DNA of 64,000 bases from contig NZ_CP098740.1 in assembly GCF_026167665.1 (NCBI RefSeq), positions 6,572,001-6,636,000 on the forward strand, given 5' to 3'. Made by a program: the position numbers and the translations under genes. The notes under the pieces are model-generated. The model was not told the DNA's origin, made no database searches, and saw only the letters and a program-made list of their open reading frames with translations. Numbering within the stretch: position 1 is the first letter of the stretch; each line of letters starts with the position of its first letter. Source of the stretch: Streptomyces drozdowiczii (GTDB lineage Bacteria; Actinomycetota; Actinomycetes; Streptomycetales; Streptomycetaceae). Shown here in pieces: positions 36,144 through 44,673 of the stretch.

Positions 36144-38045
36144 TCAGCTCTCCAGGGAGAAGGTCTGCGCCGCCGATCCGTCGCACGGCTGCTGCGAGAG
36201 GTGCGCCCCGTTGGCCGTGGAACCGCCGTCCACGGCCAGGCACTTGCCGCTGTTGCGGGCGACGAAGCGGTAGCGGCCGGCCGCGCCGGAGGGCTCCGCC
36301 CGCCACTGCTGGTTGGTGCCGCCCACGTACGACCACAGGTGCACCCGGGTGCCGGACGCGGTCGCGCCGGGGCCGCCGTCGACGTCCCACACCTTGCTGT
36401 TGTGCCGGTTGACGACCTGGTAGGTGCCGTCACCTGCGGACCGGAACTGCCAGCTCTGGTTGGCGCCGGTGGTGCAGCTCCACTGCTGGAGCGCGGTCCC
36501 GTCGGCGGTGCCCCAGTCGGCGGCGTCCAGGCAGGTACCGCTGTTGGCGTTCTTCACCCGGTACCAGGCGGAGGAGTCGATGGAGCCCGTGGGCGGCTCC
36601 GTGGTGCCGCCGTCGGTGCCGCTCCACACGAAGGTGGCGACCGCGCCCGCGGGCAGCGTGTAGACCAGCGACCTGCCGTTGTCGGTCAGCGAGAACTTCT
36701 GCGCGCTCGTGGCCGAGTTGACGACGTACGCGGCACGGCTGCCGTCCGGGTTCTGGAAGGCGACGTTCTCCACCCCGCCGCTGCCCTGGCTGGTCGAGCC
36801 GATGCGGGTGGCGCCGGGCTTGACGAACTTGGCGAGCTGCCCCAGCACGTAGTACTCGGCGTTACGGGTCACATTGCCGTTCGCGATCTCCACGACGCCG
36901 TTGCAGCGGTCCGAGCAACCGCCCTGGTGCGGGCCGCCGTTCTGGTCCAGGGCCAGGTTCCAGTCGACGACCGTCTCGCCGCCGTTGCGCATGTTCTGCA
37001 CGACGAGGTTCTCGGCGTGCCACTTGAGGGTGTCGGCGAACGTGGTGGACCGGTCGGCGCTCTCCGTACCGGAGCACTCCGTGAAGAACACCCGCTTCCC
37101 GGCGTTGACGACCTGCTGCTGGGCGGACGGGTTGCCGCCGTAGCAGTGGAACGCGGCGCCGATCACCCGGCTCATGCCCGGGGTCGCGTTGAAGACCTCC
37201 AACGGGTAGTTGGGGTGGTCCCAGTTGTGGTCGAAGGCCAGCAGGTTCGTCGGCAGGTTCGCCGCCGTCAGCGTACGGTCGAGCACCTTGAAGAAGTCCG
37301 CCTGCTGCGACGACGACATGGTCATCGACGGGTAACTCGCGGCGAACTCCGGCTCGTTCTGCACGGTGAGGTCGGTCAGCGTGATGCCCTGCTGCCCGTA
37401 CGCCTTGATCGCCTTGACCAGGTAGTCGGCGTACGCCTGGTAGCTGTCCGTCTTGAGGCTGCCGCCGTTCAGCGCGTTGTTGGTCTTCATCCAGGCGGGC
37501 GGCGACCAGGGTGTGCCCATGAAGCGGATGGCCGGGTTGACCGAGGTGGCCTGCTTCAGGACCGGAATGATCTCGGCCTTGTCCCGGTCGATGGAGAAGG
37601 AGCCGCGGGTGTCCTCGTACGTGTAGAGGCTGCTGTCCGCGTTGAAGTCGCTGCTCCCGAGCGGCTGGCGCAGATAGCTGAGCCCGATGCCGTCGCCGGC
37701 GGACGAGAACAGCGAGGTCATCAGCGCGTTCCGCTTGTCCTGCGGCAGGCCCTGGATGAGGTGGGCCGAGGCCCCGGTGACCGAGGCGCCCGCCCCGGTG
37801 AACTTCTGGCCCTTGCTGTTGGCGTCGACGCGGATGTCGACGCCCTGCGGCGAGCCCGTGAAGGCGACGGAGCCCTCGGCGGACAGCTTCTTCGCGCCGT
37901 CGGGGGTGGTGACCCACACCTGGGCCGTGGGGTCCGCGGCCTGCGCGGCCGTACCGCTGCCGGCCAGGCCGACGGCCGCGACGGCCATCGCCAGGGCCGC
38001 GCCTGCGGCGCGCGCCCGGGGGCGCGGGGGAGTGTCGTGGGACAT
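36144..38045 (-). CDS. Secreted glycoside hydrolase family 30 with C-terminal ricin-type CBM13
   Basis: 633 aa; ATG at 38045, with AAGGAGAG upstream. Signal peptide about 1-36. The GH30 barrel spans about 40-400, with acid/base Glu in TVQNEPEF (about 230) and nucleophile Glu in FFTECSGTE (about 323); FMGTPWSPPAWMK, FDHNWDHPNYP and GAAFHCYGG are further family motifs. A beta domain follows, then a Gly/Thr linker and a ricin-B/CBM13 trefoil (about 495-633) with LQQW, QSW, QQW and QTF repeats. The pattern is closest to GH30 subfamily 3 endo-beta-1,6-glucanases, which attack fungal walls; glucosylceramidase is the alternative. It faces a TetR gene across a 227-base gap. Confidence 0.92.
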   Translation of the reverse strand: MSHDTPPRPRARAAGAALAMAVAAVGLAGSGTAAQAADPTAQVWVTTPDGAKKLSAEGSVAFTGSPQGVDIRVDANSKGQKFTGAGASVTGASAHLIQGLPQDKRNALMTSLFSSAGDGIGLSYLRQPLGSSDFNADSSLYTYEDTRGSFSIDRDKAEIIPVLKQATSVNPAIRFMGTPWSPPAWMKTNNALNGGSLKTDSYQAYADYLVKAIKAYGQQGITLTDLTVQNEPEFAASYPSMTMSSSQQADFFKVLDRTLTAANLPTNLLAFDHNWDHPNYPLEVFNATPGMSRVIGAAFHCYGGNPSAQQQVVNAGKRVFFTECSGTESADRSTTFADTLKWHAENLVVQNMRNGGETVVDWNLALDQNGGPHQGGCSDRCNGVVEIANGNVTRNAEYYVLGQLAKFVKPGATRIGSTSQGSGGVENVAFQNPDGSRAAYVVNSATSAQKFSLTDNGRSLVYTLPAGAVATFVWSGTDGGTTEPPTGSIDSSAWYRVKNANSGTCLDAADWGTADGTALQQWSCTTGANQSWQFRSAGDGTYQVVNRHNSKVWDVDGGPGATASGTRVHLWSYVGGTNQQWRAEPSGAAGRYRFVARNSGKCLAVDGGSTANGAHLSQQPCDGSAAQTFSLES

Positions 38046-38148
38046 GTGCGGCTCTCCTTCGGTCATGCCTGGGGGAGGACATGGCGCGTCCCTCGGACAC
38101 CGTGGCGGGGCGCGGTTCCGTGGACGACGGCGATATGAAAGCACACCC

Positions 38149-38162
38149 ACTAAGTGGTTAGT
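38149..38162. promoter_or_regulatory. Operator candidate ACTAA-GTGG-TTAGT between GH30 and TetR
   Basis: A perfect 5-bp inverted repeat with 4-base spacer (38149-38162), followed by AAGTAGT, in an unusually AT-rich patch of the divergent gap. A TetR dimer from the adjacent gene could bind here and control both genes. Confidence 0.5.
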
Positions 38163-38272
38163 AAGTAGTCGGACGCGCATTGGTGCGGGAGGCCCCCGAG
38201 CCCCCGCCGCCCCCAGGTCAGCGCCCCGGACGCCCCCGTTGACCCCCGTTCCGGCCGGTCTAAGCTGTGCCG

Positions 38273-38926
38273 GTGAGCAACCAGTCAGCAGGCAGGTCCG
38301 GCCGGTCGGCCAAGCCCCGCACGCCCAGGAGCCCGGAAGCCCAGCAGCGGCAGCGGGACATCCTGCACATCGCGATGGACACCTTCGCCGCCCGTGGCTA
38401 CAACAACGCCTCGCTCGCCGAGATCGCCGAGCGGGTCGGCCTCACCCAGGCCGGTGTCCTGCACTACTTCCGGTCCAAGGCGCTCCTGCTCACCAGCGTC
38501 CTCGAACTGCGCGACCAGTCGGACATCCAGCAGCTGGGCCCGGACCGCCCGCAGGGCCTGGCCTTCCTGCGCCACCTGGTCGACACGGCGATCCGCAACG
38601 CCGAACGCGAGGGCATCGTCCGCCTGTACGCCGTCCTGTCGGCGGAGTCCGTCACGGACGACCACCCGGCGCAGGACTACTTCCGGGACCGCTACGACGG
38701 GCTGCGGGGCTTCGTCGCCGACGCCCTCCGCGAGGCGTGCGGCCTCCCCGACGACGGTTCGGAGAAGGTCGGGCACGCGGCCAACGCGGTCATCGCCGTG
38801 ATGGACGGCCTCCAGGTCCAGTGGCTGCTGGCCCCCGGCGCCGTGGACATGGCCGCCTCGACGGACCTGGTGGTCAACGCCCTGCTCAGGACCCTGGCCC
38901 CGGACCGCTTCGGCGCGGACGGCTGA
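38273..38926 (+). CDS. TetR-family regulator
   Basis: 217 aa from the GTG at 38273; a GTG two codons earlier is possible. N-terminal basic region, then HTH: ILHIAMDTFAARGYNNASLAEIAERVGLTQAGVLHYFRSKALLL (about 30-75). The C-terminal ligand domain (about 90-215) is of the TetR_C type, with RLYAVLSAESVTDDHPAQDYFRDRY, often seen next to glycosidase genes. Its position divergent to the GH30 glucanase makes that gene the likely target, with a sugar or glycan-derived inducer. Confidence 0.88.
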   Translation: MSNQSAGRSGRSAKPRTPRSPEAQQRQRDILHIAMDTFAARGYNNASLAEIAERVGLTQAGVLHYFRSKALLLTSVLELRDQSDIQQLGPDRPQGLAFLRHLVDTAIRNAEREGIVRLYAVLSAESVTDDHPAQDYFRDRYDGLRGFVADALREACGLPDDGSEKVGHAANAVIAVMDGLQVQWLLAPGAVDMAASTDLVVNALLRTLAPDRFGADG

Positions 38927-38939
38927 ACGGCCCCACGGG

Positions 38940-39389
38940 TCACCCCTCGCGCGCGAGGTAGCGCCGGAACCCCTGGGCGCGCGGCTCGAAGCCGCACGAC
39001 TCGTAGAACGTGTGCACGTACGCGTCATCCGCGGCAAGCAACTGCACCTTGTAGCAGCCGGCCTCCTCCGCGAGGCCCACCACCGCGTCCAGCAGCCGCC
39101 GCCCGACGCCCCGTCGGCGGCCGGCCCCGGCGACCACGACGTTCTCCACGAAGAGGATGCCCCGGCCGCCCCGGGTCAGGTTCGGCATGACGATGCTGTC
39201 GGCCGTTCCGACGACGGCCCCGTCGGCCTCCGCGACGAGAACGGTGCGCCCCTGCTGTGCCGCGATGCGCGCCCACCCGGCCCGGGCGGCCTCCGGCGAC
39301 AGGGCCGGGTCGTCGGGGTTCACCTCGCGGTAGAGGGCGAGCAGTGCGGGAAGGTCCTGCTCGGCGGCGGTTCGTACGGTGATCTCCAC
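38940..39389 (-). CDS. GNAT-family N-acetyltransferase
   Basis: 149 aa from the GTG at 39389. Typical single-domain GNAT: VRTAAEQDLPALLALYREVN, FVENVVVAGAGRRRGVGRRLLDAVVGLAEEAGCYKVQLLA (acetyl-CoA binding) and HTFYESCGFEPRAQGFRRYL. Substrate unknown. It ends 13 bases from the TetR gene, tail to tail. Confidence 0.88.
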   Translation of the reverse strand: MEITVRTAAEQDLPALLALYREVNPDDPALSPEAARAGWARIAAQQGRTVLVAEADGAVVGTADSIVMPNLTRGGRGILFVENVVVAGAGRRRGVGRRLLDAVVGLAEEAGCYKVQLLAADDAYVHTFYESCGFEPRAQGFRRYLAREG

Positions 39390-39522
39390 ACCCGTGAGCC
39401 TAGGGGCTCCTGCGTTCCGGTGATCTTGCGGTGGAGGGCGATCCGTTCCGCCCCCGGACGACGTTACCCGTGAGGTGCGGCCCCGCACCGCGTACCGGAC
39501 GAGCAAGGGTGTGAGACACGGG

Positions 39523-40038
39523 ATGACCCGCATGGACCGCAGAAGCATGATGCGACTGACCTCGGCGGCGACGATCACCGGCGGACTGGCGGCCGGAGCC
39601 GCCGGAACCGCCCACGCGACACGAAGGGCCGACCGGCAGTTCACCCTGCACGGCAGGCGCACCGGCGCGAACATCCCGGACGTGCTGACCGTCGGCCTCC
39701 CGTACTTCGTGCGTTACGACCTGACGGACGCCGACGGCCGTGCCGTGGGCACCGAGAACGCGCACTGCATGCCCGTCACCGTGGGGCCCGACGGCTCCTT
39801 CGTCATGGCCACCCTGGTCCTGGCCCTCACCGACGGCATGATCACGGCCTCCACCGCCTTCCAGCGCCCGCTCCCCGCCGTGACCGAACTGCCCCTCGAC
39901 TCACGCCGCTGGACCCACGAGTTCGCCGTCACCGGTGGCACCGGCAGCTACAGCGGCGCGGAGGGCTCGGTCACCATCGAACACCTCACCCGCGACGAGG
40001 ACACCCTCACCGTCACCCTGACGGACGGCACCGAGTAG
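39523..40038 (+). CDS. Secreted allene-oxide-cyclase-barrel-like protein
   Basis: 171 aa from the ATG at 39523 (ATG at 39532 is an alternative). A signal peptide, possibly Tat type (MDRRSMMRLTSAATITGG, cleavage near AHA). The mature part is a short eight-stranded barrel pattern: FTLHGRRTG, GLPYFVRYDLTD, ENAHCMPVTVGPDGSFVMATLVLALTDG, TGGTGSYSGAEGSVTIE. The GGTGxYxxAxG motif is the hallmark of allene oxide cyclase/dirigent-like barrels. Bacterial members have no established reaction; several act as cyclases in natural-product pathways, so a catalytic role is possible but unproven. Confidence 0.7.
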   Translation: MTRMDRRSMMRLTSAATITGGLAAGAAGTAHATRRADRQFTLHGRRTGANIPDVLTVGLPYFVRYDLTDADGRAVGTENAHCMPVTVGPDGSFVMATLVLALTDGMITASTAFQRPLPAVTELPLDSRRWTHEFAVTGGTGSYSGAEGSVTIEHLTRDEDTLTVTLTDGTE

Positions 40039-40053
40039 GGGCACCCGCGGTCC

Positions 40054-40449
40054 TCAGGGCTTCAGCGCGTCATAGGCGCCGTCCCGGAACGTGAAGACCG
40101 TCGGACGGGTCTCGTCCTCCTCGCGGAAGAAGCCGCCGGGCCCGGGGCTCGCGACGTGCGGGGCGAGCAGGTCCAGGACCGTGACCAGTTCGCCCATGTC
40201 GTCGTCCAGCCAGTAGTTGCGGCTGTAGAGGCCCCAGCCCTTGTCCTGGAGGCGCAGGGAAGCGAAGTCCCCGCCGGGGAGGCGCGTGTGCGGGTCCGGG
40301 CGGAGCAGCGGATACGCGTACTCCTCCTCGCCGTACCCCGGCGGTGGCTCCTCGGTCAGGCCGAGGTGCCACCGCAGGGCGTCCAGCACCGGGGCCGGGG
40401 TGTCCTCGCGGAGGAAGCAGGTGAAGACGACTTCGTAGTGCAGGCTCAT
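40054..40449 (-). CDS. Conserved hypothetical protein
   Basis: 131 aa from the ATG at 40449 (ATG at 40458 also in frame). Soluble, with many aromatic and acidic residues: LHYEVVFTCFLREDTPAPVLDALRWHLG, YGEEEYAYPLLRPDP, LYSRNYWLDDDMGELVTVLDLLAPHV. No known catalytic motif. It follows the phosphomannomutase by 27 bases on the same strand and may be the last gene of that operon. I do not recognise the family. Confidence 0.7.
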   Translation of the reverse strand: MSLHYEVVFTCFLREDTPAPVLDALRWHLGLTEEPPPGYGEEEYAYPLLRPDPHTRLPGGDFASLRLQDKGWGLYSRNYWLDDDMGELVTVLDLLAPHVASPGPGGFFREEDETRPTVFTFRDGAYDALKP

Positions 40450-40476
40450 GGGCCGCATTGTGCCCGGCGGTGTCCG

Positions 40477-41868
40477 TCAGGCTTCGCGCACCGTCGCCAG
40501 CACCTCGTCCCGGACCTGCCCCATCAACTCCTCCGTGGCCGCCTCCACGTTGAGCCGCAGCAGCGGTTCCGTGTTGGACGGGCGGAGGTTGAACCACCAG
40601 TCGGGGCCGCTGACGGTGAGCCCGTCCAGGGTGTCCGCCGTGACGCCGGGGCGGGACTCCCACTCCGCGCGGACCTCCGCGGTACGGGCGGCCTGGTCGG
40701 TGACCGTGGAGTTGATCTCGCCCGACGCGGCGTACCGCTCGAAGCGGCGGGTCAGCGCCGACAGCGGGCCGTCCTGGCCGCCGAGCGCGGCGAGGACGTG
40801 GAGCGCGGCCAGCATGCCCGTGTCCGCGTTCCAGAAGTCGCGGAAGTAGTAGTGCGCGGAGTGCTCGCCACCGAACACCGCCCCGGTACGGGCCATTTCG
40901 GCCTTGATGAACGAGTGGCCGACCCGGGTACGGACGGGGGTGCCGCCCGCAGCGCGGATCACCTCGGGCACCGCGCGCGAGGTGATGAGGTTGTGGATGA
41001 CGGTCGCACCCGGGTGCCGCGCCAGCTCGCGCGAGGCGACCAGGGCCGTGATCGCCGACGGCGAGACCGGGTCGCCGTTCTCGTCCACGACGAAGCAGCG
41101 GTCCGCGTCCCCGTCGAAGGCGAGCCCGAGGTCGGCGCCCTCGGCGCGCACCCGGGCCTGGAGGTCCACGATGTTCGCCGGCTCCAGCGGGTTGGCCTCG
41201 TGGTTCGGGAACGTGCCGTCCAGCTCGAAGTACATCGGCACCACGGTCAGCGGCAGCCCCGCGAGCACCGTCGGGACCGTGTGGCCGCCCATGCCGTTGC
41301 CCGCGTCCACCACCACCTTCAGCGGGCGGATCGCGGACAGGTCCACCAGGGAGTGCAGATACGCGGCGTACCCGGCCAGGGTGTCCTGCCCGGTCACCGA
41401 ACCCGCGCGGGCGGCCGGGGCCGGGGCGCCCTCGTCCGTCCACCGCTCCACGAGCGCGCGGATGTCGGCGAGACCGGTGTCCTGGCCGACCGGTTCCGCA
41501 CCGGCCCGGCACAGCTTGATGCCGTTGTAGCGGGCCGGGTTGTGCGAGGCGGTGAACATCGCACCGGCGAGCCCCAGCGAGCCCGACGCGTAGTAAAGCT
41601 GGTCGGTCGAGCACAGCCCGATCTCCGTGACGTCGGCCCCCTGCCCGGTGGCGCCGCGCGCGAACGCCCGGGCCAGACCGGGGGAGGAGGGCCGCATGTC
41701 GTGCCCCGTCACGATCGCGCCCGCACCGGTCACCCGGACGAACGCGGCACCGAACAGCTCCGCCGTCGCCTCGTCCCACTGGTCCGGCACCACACCGCGT
41801 ACGTCGTACGCCTTGACGAGCCCCGACAGGTCGGTCCGGGGCGTCGGTTCAGTCACGGGCGTCGTCAC
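40477..41868 (-). CDS. Phosphomannomutase/phosphoglucomutase
   Basis: 463 aa from the GTG at 41868, which has GGAG six bases upstream; an ATG at 41880 is an alternative. Alpha-D-phosphohexomutase: N-terminal VKAYDVRGVVP, phosphoserine loop FTASHNPARYNGIK, metal loop FDGDADRC, sugar loop GGEHSAHYYF and phosphate loop RPSNTEPLLR, all intact. It interconverts mannose (or glucose) 1- and 6-phosphates in the cytosol. As the last enzyme of the GH130 operon it would convert released mannose 1-phosphate to mannose 6-phosphate. The start overlaps the GH13 gene by 20 bases. Confidence 0.95.
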   Translation of the reverse strand: MTTPVTEPTPRTDLSGLVKAYDVRGVVPDQWDEATAELFGAAFVRVTGAGAIVTGHDMRPSSPGLARAFARGATGQGADVTEIGLCSTDQLYYASGSLGLAGAMFTASHNPARYNGIKLCRAGAEPVGQDTGLADIRALVERWTDEGAPAPAARAGSVTGQDTLAGYAAYLHSLVDLSAIRPLKVVVDAGNGMGGHTVPTVLAGLPLTVVPMYFELDGTFPNHEANPLEPANIVDLQARVRAEGADLGLAFDGDADRCFVVDENGDPVSPSAITALVASRELARHPGATVIHNLITSRAVPEVIRAAGGTPVRTRVGHSFIKAEMARTGAVFGGEHSAHYYFRDFWNADTGMLAALHVLAALGGQDGPLSALTRRFERYAASGEINSTVTDQAARTAEVRAEWESRPGVTADTLDGLTVSGPDWWFNLRPSNTEPLLRLNVEAATEELMGQVRDEVLATVREA

Positions 41869-43456
41869 AGGTGTCTCCATGGGCGGTACGGGAAGAGGGC
41901 GGGGCGAGGAACCACACGGCCGTGTCGGGCGGCAGCGCGTCCCCGTCGAGCGGTCCACTGCTGAGCAGCGGGCGGCCGGGCGCGGGTACGGACTCGGCGC
42001 CCAGATTGACGGCGCACCCCAACTCCCCGCGCCGGAACACCAGGATGGGCGCCCCCGGCTCCGAGAGCCAGACGGGCGGCGCCGCCGGGTCCGGGGCCGG
42101 ATGGGCGCGGCGCAGCCGGAGCGCCGCCCGGTACAGGGCGAGCGTCGAGCCGGGGTCCGTCTCCTGCGCGGCGACGGTGAGACCGGCCCAGCCATCGGGC
42201 TGCGGCAGCCAGGTGGCCCCGGCGTCCGCCGTGGTGAAGCCGTACGGCGCCCGCGCGCCGGACCACGGCATCGGCACCCGCGCCCCGTCGCGCCCGCGCT
42301 CCGTGCGGCCGGACCGCTCCCACAGCGGGTCGCGGATGCGGTCGACGGGCACCTCGGCCTGGGGCAGGCCCAGCTCTTCGCCCTGGTAGAGGTACGCGGA
42401 GCCGGGCAGCGCCAGCATCAGCAGCGCGGCGGCGCGGGCCCGCGCGAGCGAGCCGTACCGGGTGACCGGACGCACCGCGTCATGGCTGGAGAGCAGCCAG
42501 GTGACGGCCGCGCCCGGCACCCCGAACGAGTCGTCGATGACGCGCCGCAGCTCCGCCGGGTTCCAAGCCGCCTCCAGGAAGGCGAAGTTGAACGCCTGGT
42601 GCATCTCGTCGGGGCGGATGTAGCGGGCCAGCCGCGCCGGGTCGAAGACGGCCGACTCCGCGACCATCACCCGGTCGTGCGGCGCCACCGCCCCCGGCGG
42701 CGCCGGATGGGTGTCGAGCAGCGCCCGCCACTCGCGGTACAGCGGGTGCAGCTCCTCCTGGTCGTAGTAGGGCATCAGGTGGTTGCGCAGCGGGTCGGCG
42801 TGCTGCCCGGGCCCGGCGTCCGGCAGGCCCTCCGCCTTGAACAGGGCGTGCGCCACGTCCACCCGGAAGCCGTCCACCCCCCGGTCCAGCCAGTAGCGCA
42901 GGACCTCCGTGAACGCGTCGCGCACCTTCGGGTTGCGCCAGTTCAGGTCGGGCTGCTCGGACGCGTGCAGATGGCAGTACCACTCGCCGTCCGCGACCCG
43001 CGTCCAGGCGGGTCCGCCGAACGCCGACTGCCAGTCGTTCGGCGGCAGTTCCCCGGCCTCGCCCCGGCCCGCCCGGAACAGGTACATCTCCCGCTCCGCC
43101 GACCCCGGGCCCGCCGCGAGGGCGTCCAGGAACCACGGGTGGCGGTCCGACGTGTGGTTCGGGACGAGGTCCACGATCAGCTTGAGGCCCAGCTCGTGGG
43201 CGCGGGCCGTCAGCCGTCCGGCGTCCGCGTCCGTCCCCAGGTCCGGGGCGACGCCCGTGTAGTCGGAGATGTCGTAGCCGCCGTCGGTCAGCGGGGACGG
43301 GTAGAACGGGGTGCACCACACGGCGTCCGCGCCCAGGTCCCGGATGTGCTCCAGGCGCGCGGTCAGGCCGGCGAGGTCGCCCGTCCCGTCCCCGTCCGAA
43401 TCGGCGAAGGCCCGGGGGTACACCTCGTAGCAGACCATGTCCTGCCACCAGTTCAT
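41849..43456 (-). CDS. GH13 alpha-glucosidase
   Basis: 535 aa; ATG at 43456 with GGAG eight bases upstream, overlapping the previous stop. GH13 regions: YEVYPRAFADSDGDGTGDLAG, DLVPNHTSD, nucleophile Asp in GFRVDVAHAL, Glu in VMVAES, and the third Asp in LLSSHDAVRP (a Ser-Ser-His-Asp variant of NHD). Oligo-1,6-glucosidase/alpha-glucosidase type, no signal peptide, so it acts on imported oligosaccharides. Its presence in a mannoside operon suggests a mixed glucose/mannose substrate. Confidence 0.94.
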   Translation of the reverse strand: MNWWQDMVCYEVYPRAFADSDGDGTGDLAGLTARLEHIRDLGADAVWCTPFYPSPLTDGGYDISDYTGVAPDLGTDADAGRLTARAHELGLKLIVDLVPNHTSDRHPWFLDALAAGPGSAEREMYLFRAGRGEAGELPPNDWQSAFGGPAWTRVADGEWYCHLHASEQPDLNWRNPKVRDAFTEVLRYWLDRGVDGFRVDVAHALFKAEGLPDAGPGQHADPLRNHLMPYYDQEELHPLYREWRALLDTHPAPPGAVAPHDRVMVAESAVFDPARLARYIRPDEMHQAFNFAFLEAAWNPAELRRVIDDSFGVPGAAVTWLLSSHDAVRPVTRYGSLARARAAALLMLALPGSAYLYQGEELGLPQAEVPVDRIRDPLWERSGRTERGRDGARVPMPWSGARAPYGFTTADAGATWLPQPDGWAGLTVAAQETDPGSTLALYRAALRLRRAHPAPDPAAPPVWLSEPGAPILVFRRGELGCAVNLGAESVPAPGRPLLSSGPLDGDALPPDTAVWFLAPPSSRTAHGDTCDDARD

Positions 43457-44673
43457 GCGGGGACTCCTTCGAAGAGGGCCGGGCCGGGGGCCAGGACGTG
43501 CTGCTCGGCGCCCGTCGCGGCGGCGACCGTGGCCGCCTCGGCGACCGCGACCGCCGCGAAACCGCTGACCGGTCCGGCCACCGGGGGCTCACCCGTACGG
43601 GCCGCCCGCACCAGATCGGCCATCGCGGCGCGCACGCTCTGCGCGTACACGTACGGCTTGCGCGGCTCGCCGCCCAGGTCCAGGACGGCGGTCACGCGGT
43701 GCGGCACCGTGCGCTCCTCGCCCCGGCCCCGGCCCGGCGCGGCGGGCCCGGCGTCCCGCTCCACGCGCACGGTGATCCGCTCGCCGCCGCCGGGCCGGAA
43801 CCCCTCGACGGCCAGCAGGTCGTCCCGCAGCTCCGGCAGCTCCTCCCAGGCACGGGCGCCGTCCTCGTCCACCCACGCCGTGATCTCCGCGTGTACGGGG
43901 ATCCAGCCGCTGATCCGGCTCTCCGCGAACCCGTGGTCCAGGCGCATCAGCTGCCGCTCGGCGCGATGGGCGTGCGTGAAGGAGTGCAGGTGCGAGGCGA
44001 GCACGCCCCCGGGGTGCACCACATCGGCGCTGACCATGTCGACCGGGCCGCCCGGGCGGGCGACCGAGGTGGCCCGCACGCTGACCGGGTCGGAGCCGAG
44101 CAGCGCGCGGGCGGCGTCGAAGAAGTGGACGCCGTGCTCGATGAAGATGCCGCCGCTGTGCGCCGGGTCCCAGAACCAGTGCCCGGGGCCCAGGTCCTCG
44201 TCGGACGCGTCGTTCTCGAACAGGAACCGGCGCGGCGGCGCGAGCAGCCCCCGCGCGGTCAGCCGCTCCACCGCCCGCAGCAGCGGGTTGTAGCGCAGCA
44301 CATGGTCCACGACCAGGGCACGCCCGGCGCGCCGCGCCTCGTGGACGACCGCCGAGGCGTCCTCGGTCGTGGTGGCGAGAGGCTTCTCGCAGAAGACGTG
44401 GCGCCCCGCGCGCAGCGCGGCCGTGGCCATCGCCGCGTGGGTCGCGGGCGGGGTGGCGATCAGCACGGCCGCCACGTCGTCCCGCTCGAGGAGCTCGTCC
44501 AGCGAATCCAGCGCCGGAACGCCGTGCCGCTCACCGAGCAGCCGGGACCGCTCCCGCGAGGGGTCGGCGACCGCCGCGAGCCGCAGACCGGGCAGCCCGG
44601 CGATCGCGTCGAGGACGAACTCCGCGAAGCCGCCGCAGCCGGCCAGGCCGATACCGAGGGCGCCGTCCGTCAT
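43453..44673 (-). CDS. Gfo/Idh/MocA-family oxidoreductase
   Basis: 406 aa; ATG at 44673, overlapping the GH130 stop as ATGA. Rossmann opening GIGLAGCGGFAEFVLDAI, then VLIATPPATHAAMATAALRAGRHVFCEKPLATT, where EKP carries the catalytic lysine of the family, and a C-terminal alpha/beta domain with SGGIFIEHGVHFFDAARALLG (the active-site His). NAD(P)-dependent oxidation or epimerisation of a sugar or inositol is the family role; a substrate within the mannoside pathway is inferred. Confidence 0.92.
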   Translation of the reverse strand: MTDGALGIGLAGCGGFAEFVLDAIAGLPGLRLAAVADPSRERSRLLGERHGVPALDSLDELLERDDVAAVLIATPPATHAAMATAALRAGRHVFCEKPLATTTEDASAVVHEARRAGRALVVDHVLRYNPLLRAVERLTARGLLAPPRRFLFENDASDEDLGPGHWFWDPAHSGGIFIEHGVHFFDAARALLGSDPVSVRATSVARPGGPVDMVSADVVHPGGVLASHLHSFTHAHRAERQLMRLDHGFAESRISGWIPVHAEITAWVDEDGARAWEELPELRDDLLAVEGFRPGGGERITVRVERDAGPAAPGRGRGEERTVPHRVTAVLDLGGEPRKPYVYAQSVRAAMADLVRAARTGEPPVAGPVSGFAAVAVAEAATVAAATGAEQHVLAPGPALFEGVPA

